Assembly: GCA_018266105.1 (NCBI GenBank)
Contig: JAFEBA010000076.1
Coordinates: 62,265-126,264 of the forward strand
DNA length: 64,000 nt
Source: a bacterium
GTDB taxonomy: Bacteria; Vulcanimicrobiota; Xenobia; Xenobiales; JADMJV01
Direction: 5' to 3'
Shown here: positions 50,541 through 58,724 of the stretch, in pieces
Position numbering within the stretch: the stretch's first letter is position 1
Layout of the letters: the number at the start of each line of letters is the position of its first letter
The notes under the pieces: model-generated
Told to the model about the DNA's origin: nothing
The model's input: the letters and a program-made list of their open reading frames with translations, nothing else
Database searches by the model: none
Made by a program: the position numbers and the translations under genes

Positions 50541-52683
50541 TCGACTCCCAGAGACCCTCTTGGGGCGGCTGGGGATGGCCTCCCGAGGGAGACAACACCC
50601 TGGAATAGAGTTCCGGCGTGGCCTCCCACTGACCGTCCTCGCTCAAAACCAGCCAGCCCCCATCCTGGCAGGTTCGGAGAGTCGCCTGCCTGCGCAAGGG
50701 ACGCCCTCCGTAGAGGTGCCAGCAACCGTCCTGGGTGAGCAACAGCACGCGTCCACCCGGAAGTGGATACAGACCACTGAACCAGGGCTCCGGAAAGCGC
50801 AGCCATTCAAACTGGCCGCTGTCCAGAAACCAGCACCCGCATTCTTTGCCCGCACATGCAAGCGCCAGCCCGTGGCCGCTCTCAAACTTAAGGTGGGGCA
50901 GGTCTTGGGGATGAAAAGGCTGAGACGGACCGAGCAGCTTGCCTTCGGGCAAGCTCCACAGGGAGATGTCCCCGGCCGTCTCGATCCCGGCCAGGAAACG
51001 GCCATCCTCGGTCAGACTGGCCCCGCTCAGGCCGGGCAACTCCCAGCATCCTTGCAACCTGGCCAGTTGTCCGTCCCAAACTTCAGCCCTGTGAGGCGAC
51101 ACCAGAACCAGGCCGGCCTGTGACCAAAAGACCCAACTCCAGGGAAGACTTCCCGCCATCTGATGGCGCACCTGACCTTGAGCGTCACGCACCGCCACCT
51201 GTCCCGCAGCATCGCACTCAACCCAGCCTTGGGGTAGCAGGGCCACCGCCCCCGCGCAACTGAACACTCGATTGAGCTCGGGCAGCCAGACCGTTGTGCT
51301 TCCCTGGCCGTCGTTCCAACTCAGCAACTGACCGCCCGAATTGAACTGCATCCCCTGAGGATTGGTCGGAAGTTCAGGAGAGGTGCGCCAGCGCGACCAC
51401 TCCTGGGCCTGGCCGCGCCAGACCTCCAGGCGCCTGCCCCGGGCATCACTAAAAACCAGAGAACGCAGACGTGAACAGACCGCCCGTATTTGCGGAGCCT
51501 CTGGCGGCACGGGCAGGCAGACCTTCTCATCCACAAAGTAGTGTTCATCGCGCCGGGACACCAGGTGCTGGCCCAGGGCAAAATAGCATTGATTGGAAAG
51601 CGGCTTGCCCGTCTGGAAATCCCAAGGCTGGCCTTCCACCAAAACCGTCTGGCCGACCAGCCTCTGGCGCACACGCGGTTCTCCCCGCAAAGGACCGGGC
51701 AAACCGCCGACCACCTGACCGCTGCTGAGATGGCGCACGCTGACGTGGGGTCCCAGGGCCCAGACCGCCAGTCCCTCCGGCCCCAGCAACCAACGGCCCA
51801 CCCCGCCCTCGGCCACCAGCGGACCAGGCACCACCGTGCTGGCCCTCAGCCGCTCGGGGGCCACTTCCAGCAAACGATAGGCTCCGGACCCATCCCCCAC
51901 CATCAGGCGCTCCGGCCCCAGCCAGCCCAGGACGTTCACACCCTCCAACGCCGACGCCAGAACTTGCGAATCGCCGCGATCCAGATCCACCAGGGTCAAT
52001 CCACCCTGCTCGTCCAGACTGGCCAGATAGAGACCATCGGGAGAAAACTGCATGGCGATGATGCGCGCGCGATGGGCCTCGTGCTTAAAGGTCTGACCTC
52101 GGTCCATGTCCATCAAGGTCAGGAAACTGTCGCTGTAGCCCGCTACTGCCAGCCAACGCTCCTCTGGACTGAAAGCTGCCTGAGCGCAGGCGTTCTCGAA
52201 TTGATGCACCTCGCGACCCGAAACGCCGGAAACCAGACGGTTGCCCACCACCAGTCGTCGTCCTCGAGGGCCGAGATGAAGCCAGCGTTCCCTGGGAAAC
52301 TCGGCTCGCACCTTGCCGGTCCGGGCGTTGACCAGTCGCACTGGGGACCCTCCTAGCAAGAGGTGCCGGGTGCCCAGGCTCACCCCCTCGGCTCCGCTGT
52401 ATTCTTTGATCATGGGAAAGTCCAACTGGCCATGGTGCAGGCCCTGAGAATCCCAAAGACAGGCTCGACCTTCGCCCCAACTCAGCAATCGGTCCTGACT
52501 CAAGAAGAAGCGCTGCAAGCGAGGGTGGCCGAGCCAGACCCCCAGCGGACGCCCGCCCCGGGTCTCCCAAAAATGAATGCCGGCCTGCTGAGTGCCAAGA
52601 GTGGCCAGAATCAGGCCGTCTGGACGCAAGCCCAGGTCCTGGGTGTAAGGATGGCCGGCCCGAATGACCAGCCTCTCCATCAT
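50494..52683 (-). CDS. WD40-type beta-propeller protein
   Basis: A 729-residue protein with no signal peptide, built from WD40-like blades: AQAAFSPEERWLAVAGYSDS, IIAMQFSPDGLYLASLDEQG, LTEDGRFLAGIETAGDISLW and others. It probably holds two propellers and serves as a scaffold. A tryptophan/glycine-rich tail region ends in a proline-rich stretch. It is the last gene of the operon with pantothenate kinase, sigma factor and MaoC hydratase, its ATG overlapping the MaoC stop. Confidence 0.75.
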   Translation of the reverse strand: MMERLVIRAGHPYTQDLGLRPDGLILATLGTQQAGIHFWETRGGRPLGVWLGHPRLQRFFLSQDRLLSWGEGRACLWDSQGLHHGQLDFPMIKEYSGAEGVSLGTRHLLLGGSPVRLVNARTGKVRAEFPRERWLHLGPRGRRLVVGNRLVSGVSGREVHQFENACAQAAFSPEERWLAVAGYSDSFLTLMDMDRGQTFKHEAHRARIIAMQFSPDGLYLASLDEQGGLTLVDLDRGDSQVLASALEGVNVLGWLGPERLMVGDGSGAYRLLEVAPERLRASTVVPGPLVAEGGVGRWLLGPEGLAVWALGPHVSVRHLSSGQVVGGLPGPLRGEPRVRQRLVGQTVLVEGQPWDFQTGKPLSNQCYFALGQHLVSRRDEHYFVDEKVCLPVPPEAPQIRAVCSRLRSLVFSDARGRRLEVWRGQAQEWSRWRTSPELPTNPQGMQFNSGGQLLSWNDGQGSTTVWLPELNRVFSCAGAVALLPQGWVECDAAGQVAVRDAQGQVRHQMAGSLPWSWVFWSQAGLVLVSPHRAEVWDGQLARLQGCWELPGLSGASLTEDGRFLAGIETAGDISLWSLPEGKLLGPSQPFHPQDLPHLKFESGHGLALACAGKECGCWFLDSGQFEWLRFPEPWFSGLYPLPGGRVLLLTQDGCWHLYGGRPLRRQATLRTCQDGGWLVLSEDGQWEATPELYSRVLSPSGGHPQPPQEGLWESIICERSSLPATDQVA

Positions 52684-53075
52684 GCCTGGTGGGTCTCCCC
52701 CGCGATCACTGTGGCCTGACCCTCCAGGACCTTCTTCCAGATCTCACCTTGTTGCAGCTCAATCACCGTGCTCAATAGCGATTGCCCCTTGACTCCCGCT
52801 TCAGGATCCCCGAGTGTGACCCGAATCAATGAACCAACCGGCACCGGGCGACGAAAACGGATCGATTGCTCGACATAAATCGTTCCCTGACCGAAGGCTT
52901 CCACCAAACACCCGCTGATGTAGGAAGCCACCAACATGCCGTGGCAGATCGGACCTCCGTAACGGGTGGTTTTAGCAAATTCCGCGTCTAAATGCACGGG
53001 ATTGTGGTCGCCCACCAGGTCAGCGAAGGCGCGCACCTGCTCGGGCCCGATCACGAAGTCCTTACTAAACCCCAT
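52680..53075 (-). CDS. MaoC-like enoyl-CoA hydratase
   Basis: A 131-residue hot-dog-fold protein. The R-hydratase signature is present: FADLVGDHNPVHLDAEFAKTTRYGGPICHGMLVAS, with the Asp-His pair in GDHNPVH and the HGM helix. FRRPVPVGSLIRV follows. It hydrates 2-enoyl-CoA in fatty-acid breakdown or polyester supply. It overlaps the sigma-factor gene by 11 bases. Confidence 0.87.
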   Translation of the reverse strand: MGFSKDFVIGPEQVRAFADLVGDHNPVHLDAEFAKTTRYGGPICHGMLVASYISGCLVEAFGQGTIYVEQSIRFRRPVPVGSLIRVTLGDPEAGVKGQSLLSTVIELQQGEIWKKVLEGQATVIAGETHQA

Positions 53076-53601
53076 TGGGTTCCGGCGCCAGCACCAGTTG
53101 ACGACGCATCGCCCCGATGGCTCTGTTCATCTGCGACAACACCGTGCCCAGCGGACGCTGGAAGGTCGCCGAAATCTCAGCAAAAGTCATTCCCAGGTAT
53201 TCGTGCATCAGCACCACCTGCTTTTGCTCCTTGGTCAAATTTTTCAAAGCGTTGAGCAGCCAGGTTCGATCCAGTTCATGGTCCAGCGTCAGCGTGGAAA
53301 GCAGCCATTCGGCTTTCTCCAGAGGCGTGGTCAGAACCACCTGGCGTTGTTTGTCCCGGGCCAGGTTACGCGCGATTCGATAGAGATAGGCCGCAAAGTG
53401 GCCACGCGGGTCATAGCGATGTAGCGAAGTCAGCAGCTTGGAAAAAGTTTCCTGGCAAAGATCTTCGGCCCAGGCGCGACCCACCTCGCCGGCCAGAAAC
53501 GTCAGTAGTTTCTTGGCGTGGCGGCGATAAAGCTCTTCAAAGGCCTGCTGATGACCGGCCAGGTAGGCGCGGACGAGCTCGTCGTCGTCGGTGTCTTCCA
53601 C
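53065..53601 (-). CDS. ECF-type RNA polymerase sigma factor
   Basis: A 178-residue sigma-70-family protein. Region 2 reads AFEELYRRHAKKLLTFL ... RAWAEDLCQETFSKLLTSLHRYDP, with the -10-reading helix near YLYRIARNLARDKQR. Region 4 is LKNLTKEQKQVVLMHEYLGMTFAEISATFQRPLGTVLSQMNRAI, the -35-reading helix-turn-helix. No anti-sigma factor gene is adjacent. It sits 1 base from the end of the pantothenate kinase gene and overlaps the MaoC gene. Confidence 0.88.
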   Translation of the reverse strand: MEDTDDDELVRAYLAGHQQAFEELYRRHAKKLLTFLAGEVGRAWAEDLCQETFSKLLTSLHRYDPRGHFAAYLYRIARNLARDKQRQVVLTTPLEKAEWLLSTLTLDHELDRTWLLNALKNLTKEQKQVVLMHEYLGMTFAEISATFQRPLGTVLSQMNRAIGAMRRQLVLAPEPNGV

Positions 53602-54453
53602 CTAGGTGCCCTCCTTTTCAGGGGGCGAAGCCAGGGCTCCGAGAGCGCCGGCAAACTCGCCATTAGTCAGAAAGAAAGCTTTCAACCCCAGCAGGGCGCT
53701 GACCTCGGAGAGCACCGTCTCCAGGGCAGGATTATTGCGCAAGGTGGAGCCGCCAAAGACCAGCCGGTCCAATCCCAGGTGGCGGGCATGACCACCCGCG
53801 ATCAGGGTGACGTTCTCTCCCACCAATCGCATAATGGCGGCGGCCATATCCTGACGAGGCGGGGCGCTATCTTGGCGGGCCAGTCGGCCAAAAGAAGCGG
53901 CCGTCAGATCGCCCTTGAGCGGACGATCGGGATCAGAGTAGATGTCCCGCACCAGCAAATCCACGCTATCGCGCGTGCCCTGAGCGGCCAGGGCGCAGGT
54001 ATCCTCGAAGCTGGTCTGATGCAACAATGCCGCGCCCAGGCCCAGAATGGTACCACCGCCCAGAGCTGTGCCGCCCAGACGTCGGACTTCCTGATGGTCA
54101 ACCAGCATCACTGAAGTTCCCGTCCCCAAGGAGACGAGCAGATAGGTGTCGGTTTTCTGACGGCCGCGCAAAAGGTGATTGGCGCCCGTCCCCCAGGCGG
54201 TAAACTCGTTCACTTCGACCGCTCGTCCACCCAGGCGCGAAGCCAGTTGTGAAGCTCCCCCGCCGGTCAAGCCCAGGACCTGTGGTTGCAAACGATTGAC
54301 GACTTCCACCACCTGGTCGTAGGCGCCCCGACCCAGGAGCTCATAACGGACCGCCCCCGAGTGACTGCGGAAGGCAAGCTTGGTCAGACTGGACCCAACA
54401 TCCACACCGATGCGTACAGAATTGCGTGACTTGCTCGCCGCCATATGGGGCAT
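53602..54453 (-). CDS. Type II pantothenate kinase
   Basis: The frame is open further upstream, but ATG 54453 or 54444 fits the family: VRIGVDVGSSLTKLAF is the phosphate-binding start of ASKHA kinases. VNEFTAWGTGANHLL, LLVSLGTGTSVMLVD, RLGGTALGGGTILGLGAALL and LIAGGHARHLGLDRLVFGGSTLRNNP match the staphylococcal-type PanK-II layout, including the FGGS adenosine motif. About 283 residues. It phosphorylates pantothenate, the first step to CoA, which fits the acyl-CoA hydratase in the same operon. Confidence 0.82.
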   Translation of the reverse strand: MPHMAASKSRNSVRIGVDVGSSLTKLAFRSHSGAVRYELLGRGAYDQVVEVVNRLQPQVLGLTGGGASQLASRLGGRAVEVNEFTAWGTGANHLLRGRQKTDTYLLVSLGTGTSVMLVDHQEVRRLGGTALGGGTILGLGAALLHQTSFEDTCALAAQGTRDSVDLLVRDIYSDPDRPLKGDLTAASFGRLARQDSAPPRQDMAAAIMRLVGENVTLIAGGHARHLGLDRLVFGGSTLRNNPALETVLSEVSALLGLKAFFLTNGEFAGALGALASPPEKEGT

Positions 54454-54475
54454 GAGTTTTCCGGTACGGGCAAGT

Positions 54476-54518
54476 GTTCCCTTCTGCTTGTAGAGAGGTT
54501 TACAAAGCGAGCGGGAAC
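54476..54518. promoter_or_regulatory. Nested inverted repeats in a divergent gap
   Basis: GTTCCC (54476-54481) pairs with GGGAAC (54513-54518), and inside it TTGTA (54488-54492) pairs with TACAA (54501-54505). The element lies between the pantothenate kinase start and the divergent exported protein. It is a candidate regulator site; a clear -35/-10 pair is not seen. Confidence 0.3.
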
Positions 54519-54550
54519 CTGTGCCACCTCCATCAGTTAGAGTGAGGCGT

Positions 54551-54967
54551 ATGAAAGCCAAAATTTCTATGCTCGTGCTGATTCTGCTCACCTTCGTGGG
54601 CGGATTCTCCATCGGCTCCGCTTCGGTGGAGCCATACCAGGTCACCATCAATGGCAACCCTTCCAAAGTCAGAGTCGGTCACGACAAGGACTCGCTGATC
54701 CTCCCGCTCGCGTTGCCTGTCAGCAACGATCAGGAAGATTGGACCATTTCTCTGACGCGAGACGAAAAGGCTCACAAGCTGGACGTCAAGATGACCTCGC
54801 TCAAGAAGAAGCTGCGCGGTGACACCGACTGCTACTACTGCACGGGCAGTGGCAACTGCACTCAAGATTACCCGGTCGGTTCTGGCGTGAACTACGCTGG
54901 TGCCACCGAGTATATCTGCAGTGGCACCGGCAAATGCGTGCACTGCAGTGGTACAGGCAAGCTATAG
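54551..54967 (+). CDS. Exported protein with a DnaJ-like zinc-finger tail
   Basis: ATG 54551 gives a signal peptide or N-terminal anchor (MKAKISMLVLILLTFVGGF...) with GAGG upstream; an in-frame start at 54521 is less likely. The 138-residue protein ends with CYYCTGSGNC ... CSGTGKCVHCSGTGKL, repeats of the CXXCXGXG type that bind zinc in DnaJ. The middle is beta-rich. Zinc fingers of this type are rare outside the cytoplasm. It overlaps the CHAT gene, implying joint expression. Confidence 0.72.
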   Translation: MKAKISMLVLILLTFVGGFSIGSASVEPYQVTINGNPSKVRVGHDKDSLILPLALPVSNDQEDWTISLTRDEKAHKLDVKMTSLKKKLRGDTDCYYCTGSGNCTQDYPVGSGVNYAGATEYICSGTGKCVHCSGTGKL

Positions 54968-57900
54968 ACTGCTGCTCCTGATCTGCTTTGCCTGTCTGAC
55001 TCTGACAGTCACAGCCGATCCGCTCTGGGATTATCTGCAACAGGCGCGGCCGGAACTTGCCCGGCAGCGCCTGCGTTCTTTCACGCCCATCCAACAGGCC
55101 GAGCTGGCTTACGCCCGCGGCGAAACCGGCGAAGCCTGGAGATTGATCCGCGAACTGGAGAAAGTCTATCAGCCGGGCAAACAACCTCCTGAGTTCTTCT
55201 GGGTGCGTGGCAACCTGTTGCGCAAAGAGCAATGGGACCTGGCCGAAAAAAACTTCCGCGGAATATTGGAAATGCGTTGCTCGCAGGAGCAAAGGCTGGG
55301 AGCCCTGAGCCTGCTGGCTCAGGGCTCGGCTGAACAACATCAAGAGGCGCAAGCCAGGCAGTGGTGGAGCGAGGCCTCAGCTCAGGCCGCCTTGCTCAGC
55401 GAAAACGGAGTGCCGGCCCTGATTCGCCTGGACCTGATCCAGGCCAACCTGCACCTGCTGGCAAACCACCCCGACGAAGCCCGAACCGGGCTTTTGACCG
55501 CACGAGCGCTGGCCGTCCGTAGCCAGTTGCCGGCCCTGGCCTGCTTGATCGACCTGAAGCTGGCCGAGACAGACATGGAACTGGCTGACTGGCAGGCCTT
55601 TCCCACTCACTGCCTGCGAGCCCTGGAACAAGCCCGCGCCTGCCCGGAGCCCTGGTTGGTGGAGAAAATCTGCGCCTTCTGGGTGGAGCAACAACTGGCG
55701 CGCCGTTCTGAACCCCGAGCGGTGGGCTTTTGCGCCAACAGCCTGGAGACAGCCCGCCGGTGGTTCCGGGGCGAGGCCCGCCTGGCGGTAGTGCGCCAAC
55801 TGGCTCGAGCCTATAGCCTGGGGTTGAATCAGCGCACCAAAGGTCTGGCTCTGCTGGATGCAGCTTTGCGCCAGAAGCCGGATGCACGACTGCGCGCCCG
55901 CATTCTGAGCGAGCGTCTCAATTTAATCGCCCCGTCGGACCGCCTGATCCGCCGCCAGGCTCTGTTAGACCTGGACCAGGCGCTGCGGGGCCTGGGCCCT
56001 CTGCAGCCAGAGGACCCTATTGCTCTCGGACTGCCCCGCTATGGCGGATTGGCTGCTCTGGCAGAAACCTATCTGCCGGATGAACCGGAAACCGCCGCTC
56101 GCCTTTTCGCTCAAGCTGAAGCCAGCGCCGACACTGTCTCGCGAAAGCTGGAAGTGGTCAACTATGAACTGACCCGCTACACCGCCGTCAACGCCATGCC
56201 GCTGGCGCGCAAGACCCTGACCCGGCTGCTCTCCATGCTCAAACAAGCTCCGCTGGATCAGGACACCTCGCGCCTGATCAGACGGCAGATGTTCGCGTTG
56301 CGCAGCGAGGCCAGCCAGTTCAAGCGACTGCTTTTGCTCGACGACATTCGACCCGCGCCCGAGTCGCCAGCCACCATTGTCCTGACCCAGCTCCTGCACG
56401 AGCAGACTCTGCAGTCCCGCCTGGAGCGCAATATCTACGATCGCATCCGATTGGCCCAGAATTACCGGGAAGCTTGTGAGGCCTACCAGGCACGAGCCGA
56501 GTTATTGCTGGCTCAAGCTCGTTGGGGCGAGGCCATCCTGGCCCTGGAGCGCGTACAACAGTCTGCGCAGGAAGGCGGTTGGCCTCTACGTCAGGCCCAG
56601 GCCCTGCGTATGAGCGCAGACGCCTACTGGACTCTGGGTCGAAGCAAGCAGGCATTGGACTCGGAGCTGGCAGCCGAGCGTCTGTATGCCTCCAGCCCCA
56701 ACGCGCGCGACCAGCGCTCCGCTCAGGACTGCCGATTGTTGCGAGCCTATTTTATGCTGCGCTCCCAGCGTCCCAACGAGGCGCTGCAACTCTGTCGTGA
56801 AAATCACGGGCCCTGGTTTTCTTTCCTGGAAGGACGCTGCTGGCTGGTGCTCAACCAGCCAGCTCAAGCTGAAAAGGCCTTTCTGAACGCGCACTTCGAG
56901 GAAGAGTTGGCCGAGGTCGGGCGCCTGGTCTTCCTGGCGCGCTGTTCTCCTCAGGCCGATTCTTATTATCAACAGGCCTACGACCGGGCTCAGAAAGCCG
57001 GCAGTCTGGCCGTACGCGAAGTCTGTCTGGACTGGGGCGCCTGGCTGCGTGCGCAAAACCAGCCCGAACGGGCCGCCCGCCTGGAAAAGGAGACGGCTGC
57101 TCAGATTCTGACCTTGCTGCAAGAGTATCCACCTGAAGTGCGTGAACGGCTTTACGACGAGCCCCATACCCAACTGCTGCTGAAGGCCGAACGCCCGAGC
57201 ACGGCCAGCAACCTGACCAGTGAAGAGAACCCGCGCGAATCTAGAAGAATTTTCCTGGCCAAACTAAACGATATCCGAGAACGCTATCCCGACCTGGATT
57301 CGACTCTGGCCGTGCCCCCCAGCGATCTGGCCGCGCTGCAAGGCCAGTTGCCCGCCAATCGTGTGCTGGTCCAGTATTTTGCGGCAGACACCGACCTTTA
57401 CGCCATGCGAGTAGACTCCAAACGCTGTGCGCTGGTGCAGGTTGCGGTTGAGAAAATCGTGCTTCAGGGCTGGGTGGACGAGATCAGGCAGGCTCTCAGC
57501 AAGGGCCGCGATGTGCCCGAGGCAGCCTCTCGACGGCTTTATGCAGTTCTGGTGGGCGCGCTGGGCTCAGACCTGGAGGCCAAACAGGTCCAGGTGATCC
57601 CCAACGGGTTCTTCTGGTATTTGCCCTGGGACGTGCTCAAGGATTGGCAGGGTCGCTATCTGGTGGAGAGCCAGGAGTGGAGCTGCGTTTCGCCTGCAGA
57701 ACTGCTGCGCGGGGGAAAGACCGGGGCGAATCGGGCGCTGCTAGAACGGGTTGTGGCGCTGGGCGGAACCACCCCTGACCTGCCCGCCACAATTCAAGAA
57801 GCCCAACAAGTAGCAGGTCTGTTTCCCCACGGCCTGGCTCTCATCGGACCCGAAGCCAGGGCCTCTGAATTGCAGCGCCTGGCCCCGCAAGCTCAGGTTT

Positions 57901-58316
57901 TGCACCTGGCCACCCACAGCGGACTCAGTCCAGAACTCAATCAGACCTACATCCAGCTCAGCGACGGTCGCTTCAGCCTGGAACAGGTCTACGGCCTGCA
58001 ACTGGAGCCGGGCGCGAGAGTGGTGCTCAGTTCGTGTGAAAGCGGTTTGGGCCAGGCTGCTCCCGGCCGCGAAGTCTCCAGTCTGGCCAGCGCCTTTCTC
58101 TCCAGCGGAGCCTCCAGCGTTGTGGCCACCTTATGGCGAGTGGACGATCAGGCTTCACTGGCCTTTTTTGCTCGATTCTATCCTCATCTGCGAGAAAGCG
58201 GCAGCGTTTCAGTGGCCTTGCGCCAGACGCGTCTGGACTGCCTGGCCGATCCCCAGTGGAAGAGCCCGAATAATTGGGGAGCATATCAGTTGATCGGCGA
58301 CCCAGGGTCGCTGTGA
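54948..58316 (+). CDS. Exported TPR-CHAT protein (caspase-like fold)
   Basis: From GTG 54948 the protein has about 1122 residues; GTG 54900 is an alternative. The N-terminus (YRLLLLICFACLTLTVTAD) is a likely signal peptide. About 750 residues of TPR-like helix pairs follow (RQAQALRMSADAYWTLGRSK is one). The C-terminal 300 residues are a CHAT domain: LPANRVLVQYFAADTDLYAM, then the catalytic His in LHLATHSGLS, the catalytic Cys in VLSSCESGLGQ, SLASAFLSSGASSVVATLW and a final WGAYQLIGDP. CHAT proteases are separase/caspase relatives that cut proteins after a signal reaches the TPR part. Confidence 0.88.
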   Translation: MVQASYRLLLLICFACLTLTVTADPLWDYLQQARPELARQRLRSFTPIQQAELAYARGETGEAWRLIRELEKVYQPGKQPPEFFWVRGNLLRKEQWDLAEKNFRGILEMRCSQEQRLGALSLLAQGSAEQHQEAQARQWWSEASAQAALLSENGVPALIRLDLIQANLHLLANHPDEARTGLLTARALAVRSQLPALACLIDLKLAETDMELADWQAFPTHCLRALEQARACPEPWLVEKICAFWVEQQLARRSEPRAVGFCANSLETARRWFRGEARLAVVRQLARAYSLGLNQRTKGLALLDAALRQKPDARLRARILSERLNLIAPSDRLIRRQALLDLDQALRGLGPLQPEDPIALGLPRYGGLAALAETYLPDEPETAARLFAQAEASADTVSRKLEVVNYELTRYTAVNAMPLARKTLTRLLSMLKQAPLDQDTSRLIRRQMFALRSEASQFKRLLLLDDIRPAPESPATIVLTQLLHEQTLQSRLERNIYDRIRLAQNYREACEAYQARAELLLAQARWGEAILALERVQQSAQEGGWPLRQAQALRMSADAYWTLGRSKQALDSELAAERLYASSPNARDQRSAQDCRLLRAYFMLRSQRPNEALQLCRENHGPWFSFLEGRCWLVLNQPAQAEKAFLNAHFEEELAEVGRLVFLARCSPQADSYYQQAYDRAQKAGSLAVREVCLDWGAWLRAQNQPERAARLEKETAAQILTLLQEYPPEVRERLYDEPHTQLLLKAERPSTASNLTSEENPRESRRIFLAKLNDIRERYPDLDSTLAVPPSDLAALQGQLPANRVLVQYFAADTDLYAMRVDSKRCALVQVAVEKIVLQGWVDEIRQALSKGRDVPEAASRRLYAVLVGALGSDLEAKQVQVIPNGFFWYLPWDVLKDWQGRYLVESQEWSCVSPAELLRGGKTGANRALLERVVALGGTTPDLPATIQEAQQVAGLFPHGLALIGPEARASELQRLAPQAQVLHLATHSGLSPELNQTYIQLSDGRFSLEQVYGLQLEPGARVVLSSCESGLGQAAPGREVSSLASAFLSSGASSVVATLWRVDDQASLAFFARFYPHLRESGSVSVALRQTRLDCLADPQWKSPNNWGAYQLIGDPGSL

Positions 58317-58337
58317 GTCCGGGTCGAACGGTGCTCA

Positions 58338-58667
58338 ATGAAGTGTCCAAGGGATGACTCGACTCTGCTCACCATCACCAAATCGGGCCTGGAGGTTGAA
58401 TCCTGCCCGACCTGCTCTGGCCTCTGGTGCGACGCCAACGAGCTGGCCCGCCTGGCCGGCACAGCAGACGACCTGCCCCCGACTGAAAACCTCAGACTGG
58501 ATGGCCTGAAGGCCACCTGCCCCGTTTGCGAGGTGGGAATGAACCGCCGCTACTACAGCCAGGCCCGCCATCTGCTGGTCGACCGCTGCCCACAATGCCG
58601 TGGCATCTGGCTGGACGAACACGAACTGGCGGACATTGTGAAACACGCCCACGACCTGGGAGGCTAA
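58338..58667 (+). CDS. Double zinc-finger protein, zf-TFIIB type
   Basis: A 109-residue protein with two copies of a zf-TFIIB unit. The first is MKCPRDDSTL ... VESCPTCSGLWCDANELARL and the second CPVCEVGMNRRY ... VDRCPQCRGIWLDEHELADI. Each has CPxC followed by a CPxCxGxWxDxxEL block. These small proteins are widespread but uncharacterised. It follows the CHAT gene by 21 bases. Confidence 0.82.
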   Translation: MKCPRDDSTLLTITKSGLEVESCPTCSGLWCDANELARLAGTADDLPPTENLRLDGLKATCPVCEVGMNRRYYSQARHLLVDRCPQCRGIWLDEHELADIVKHAHDLGG

Positions 58668-58724
58668 AGCTTTCGGGTAAGGAACTCGGCCTCACAGTCT
58701 TTCACAATAAATCCGGAGGCAACC

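Noticed and set aside
51490..52356. 288-codon plus-strand frame opposite the WD40-type gene
   Set aside because: Gln/His/Pro-rich shadow of the propeller coding sequence, with no ribosome-binding site.
54948..58316. TPR-CHAT protein as part of a type III-E CRISPR (Craspase) or gasdermin defence system
   Set aside because: No Cas7-11, CRISPR array or gasdermin-like gene is in the window, and the protein appears to be exported.
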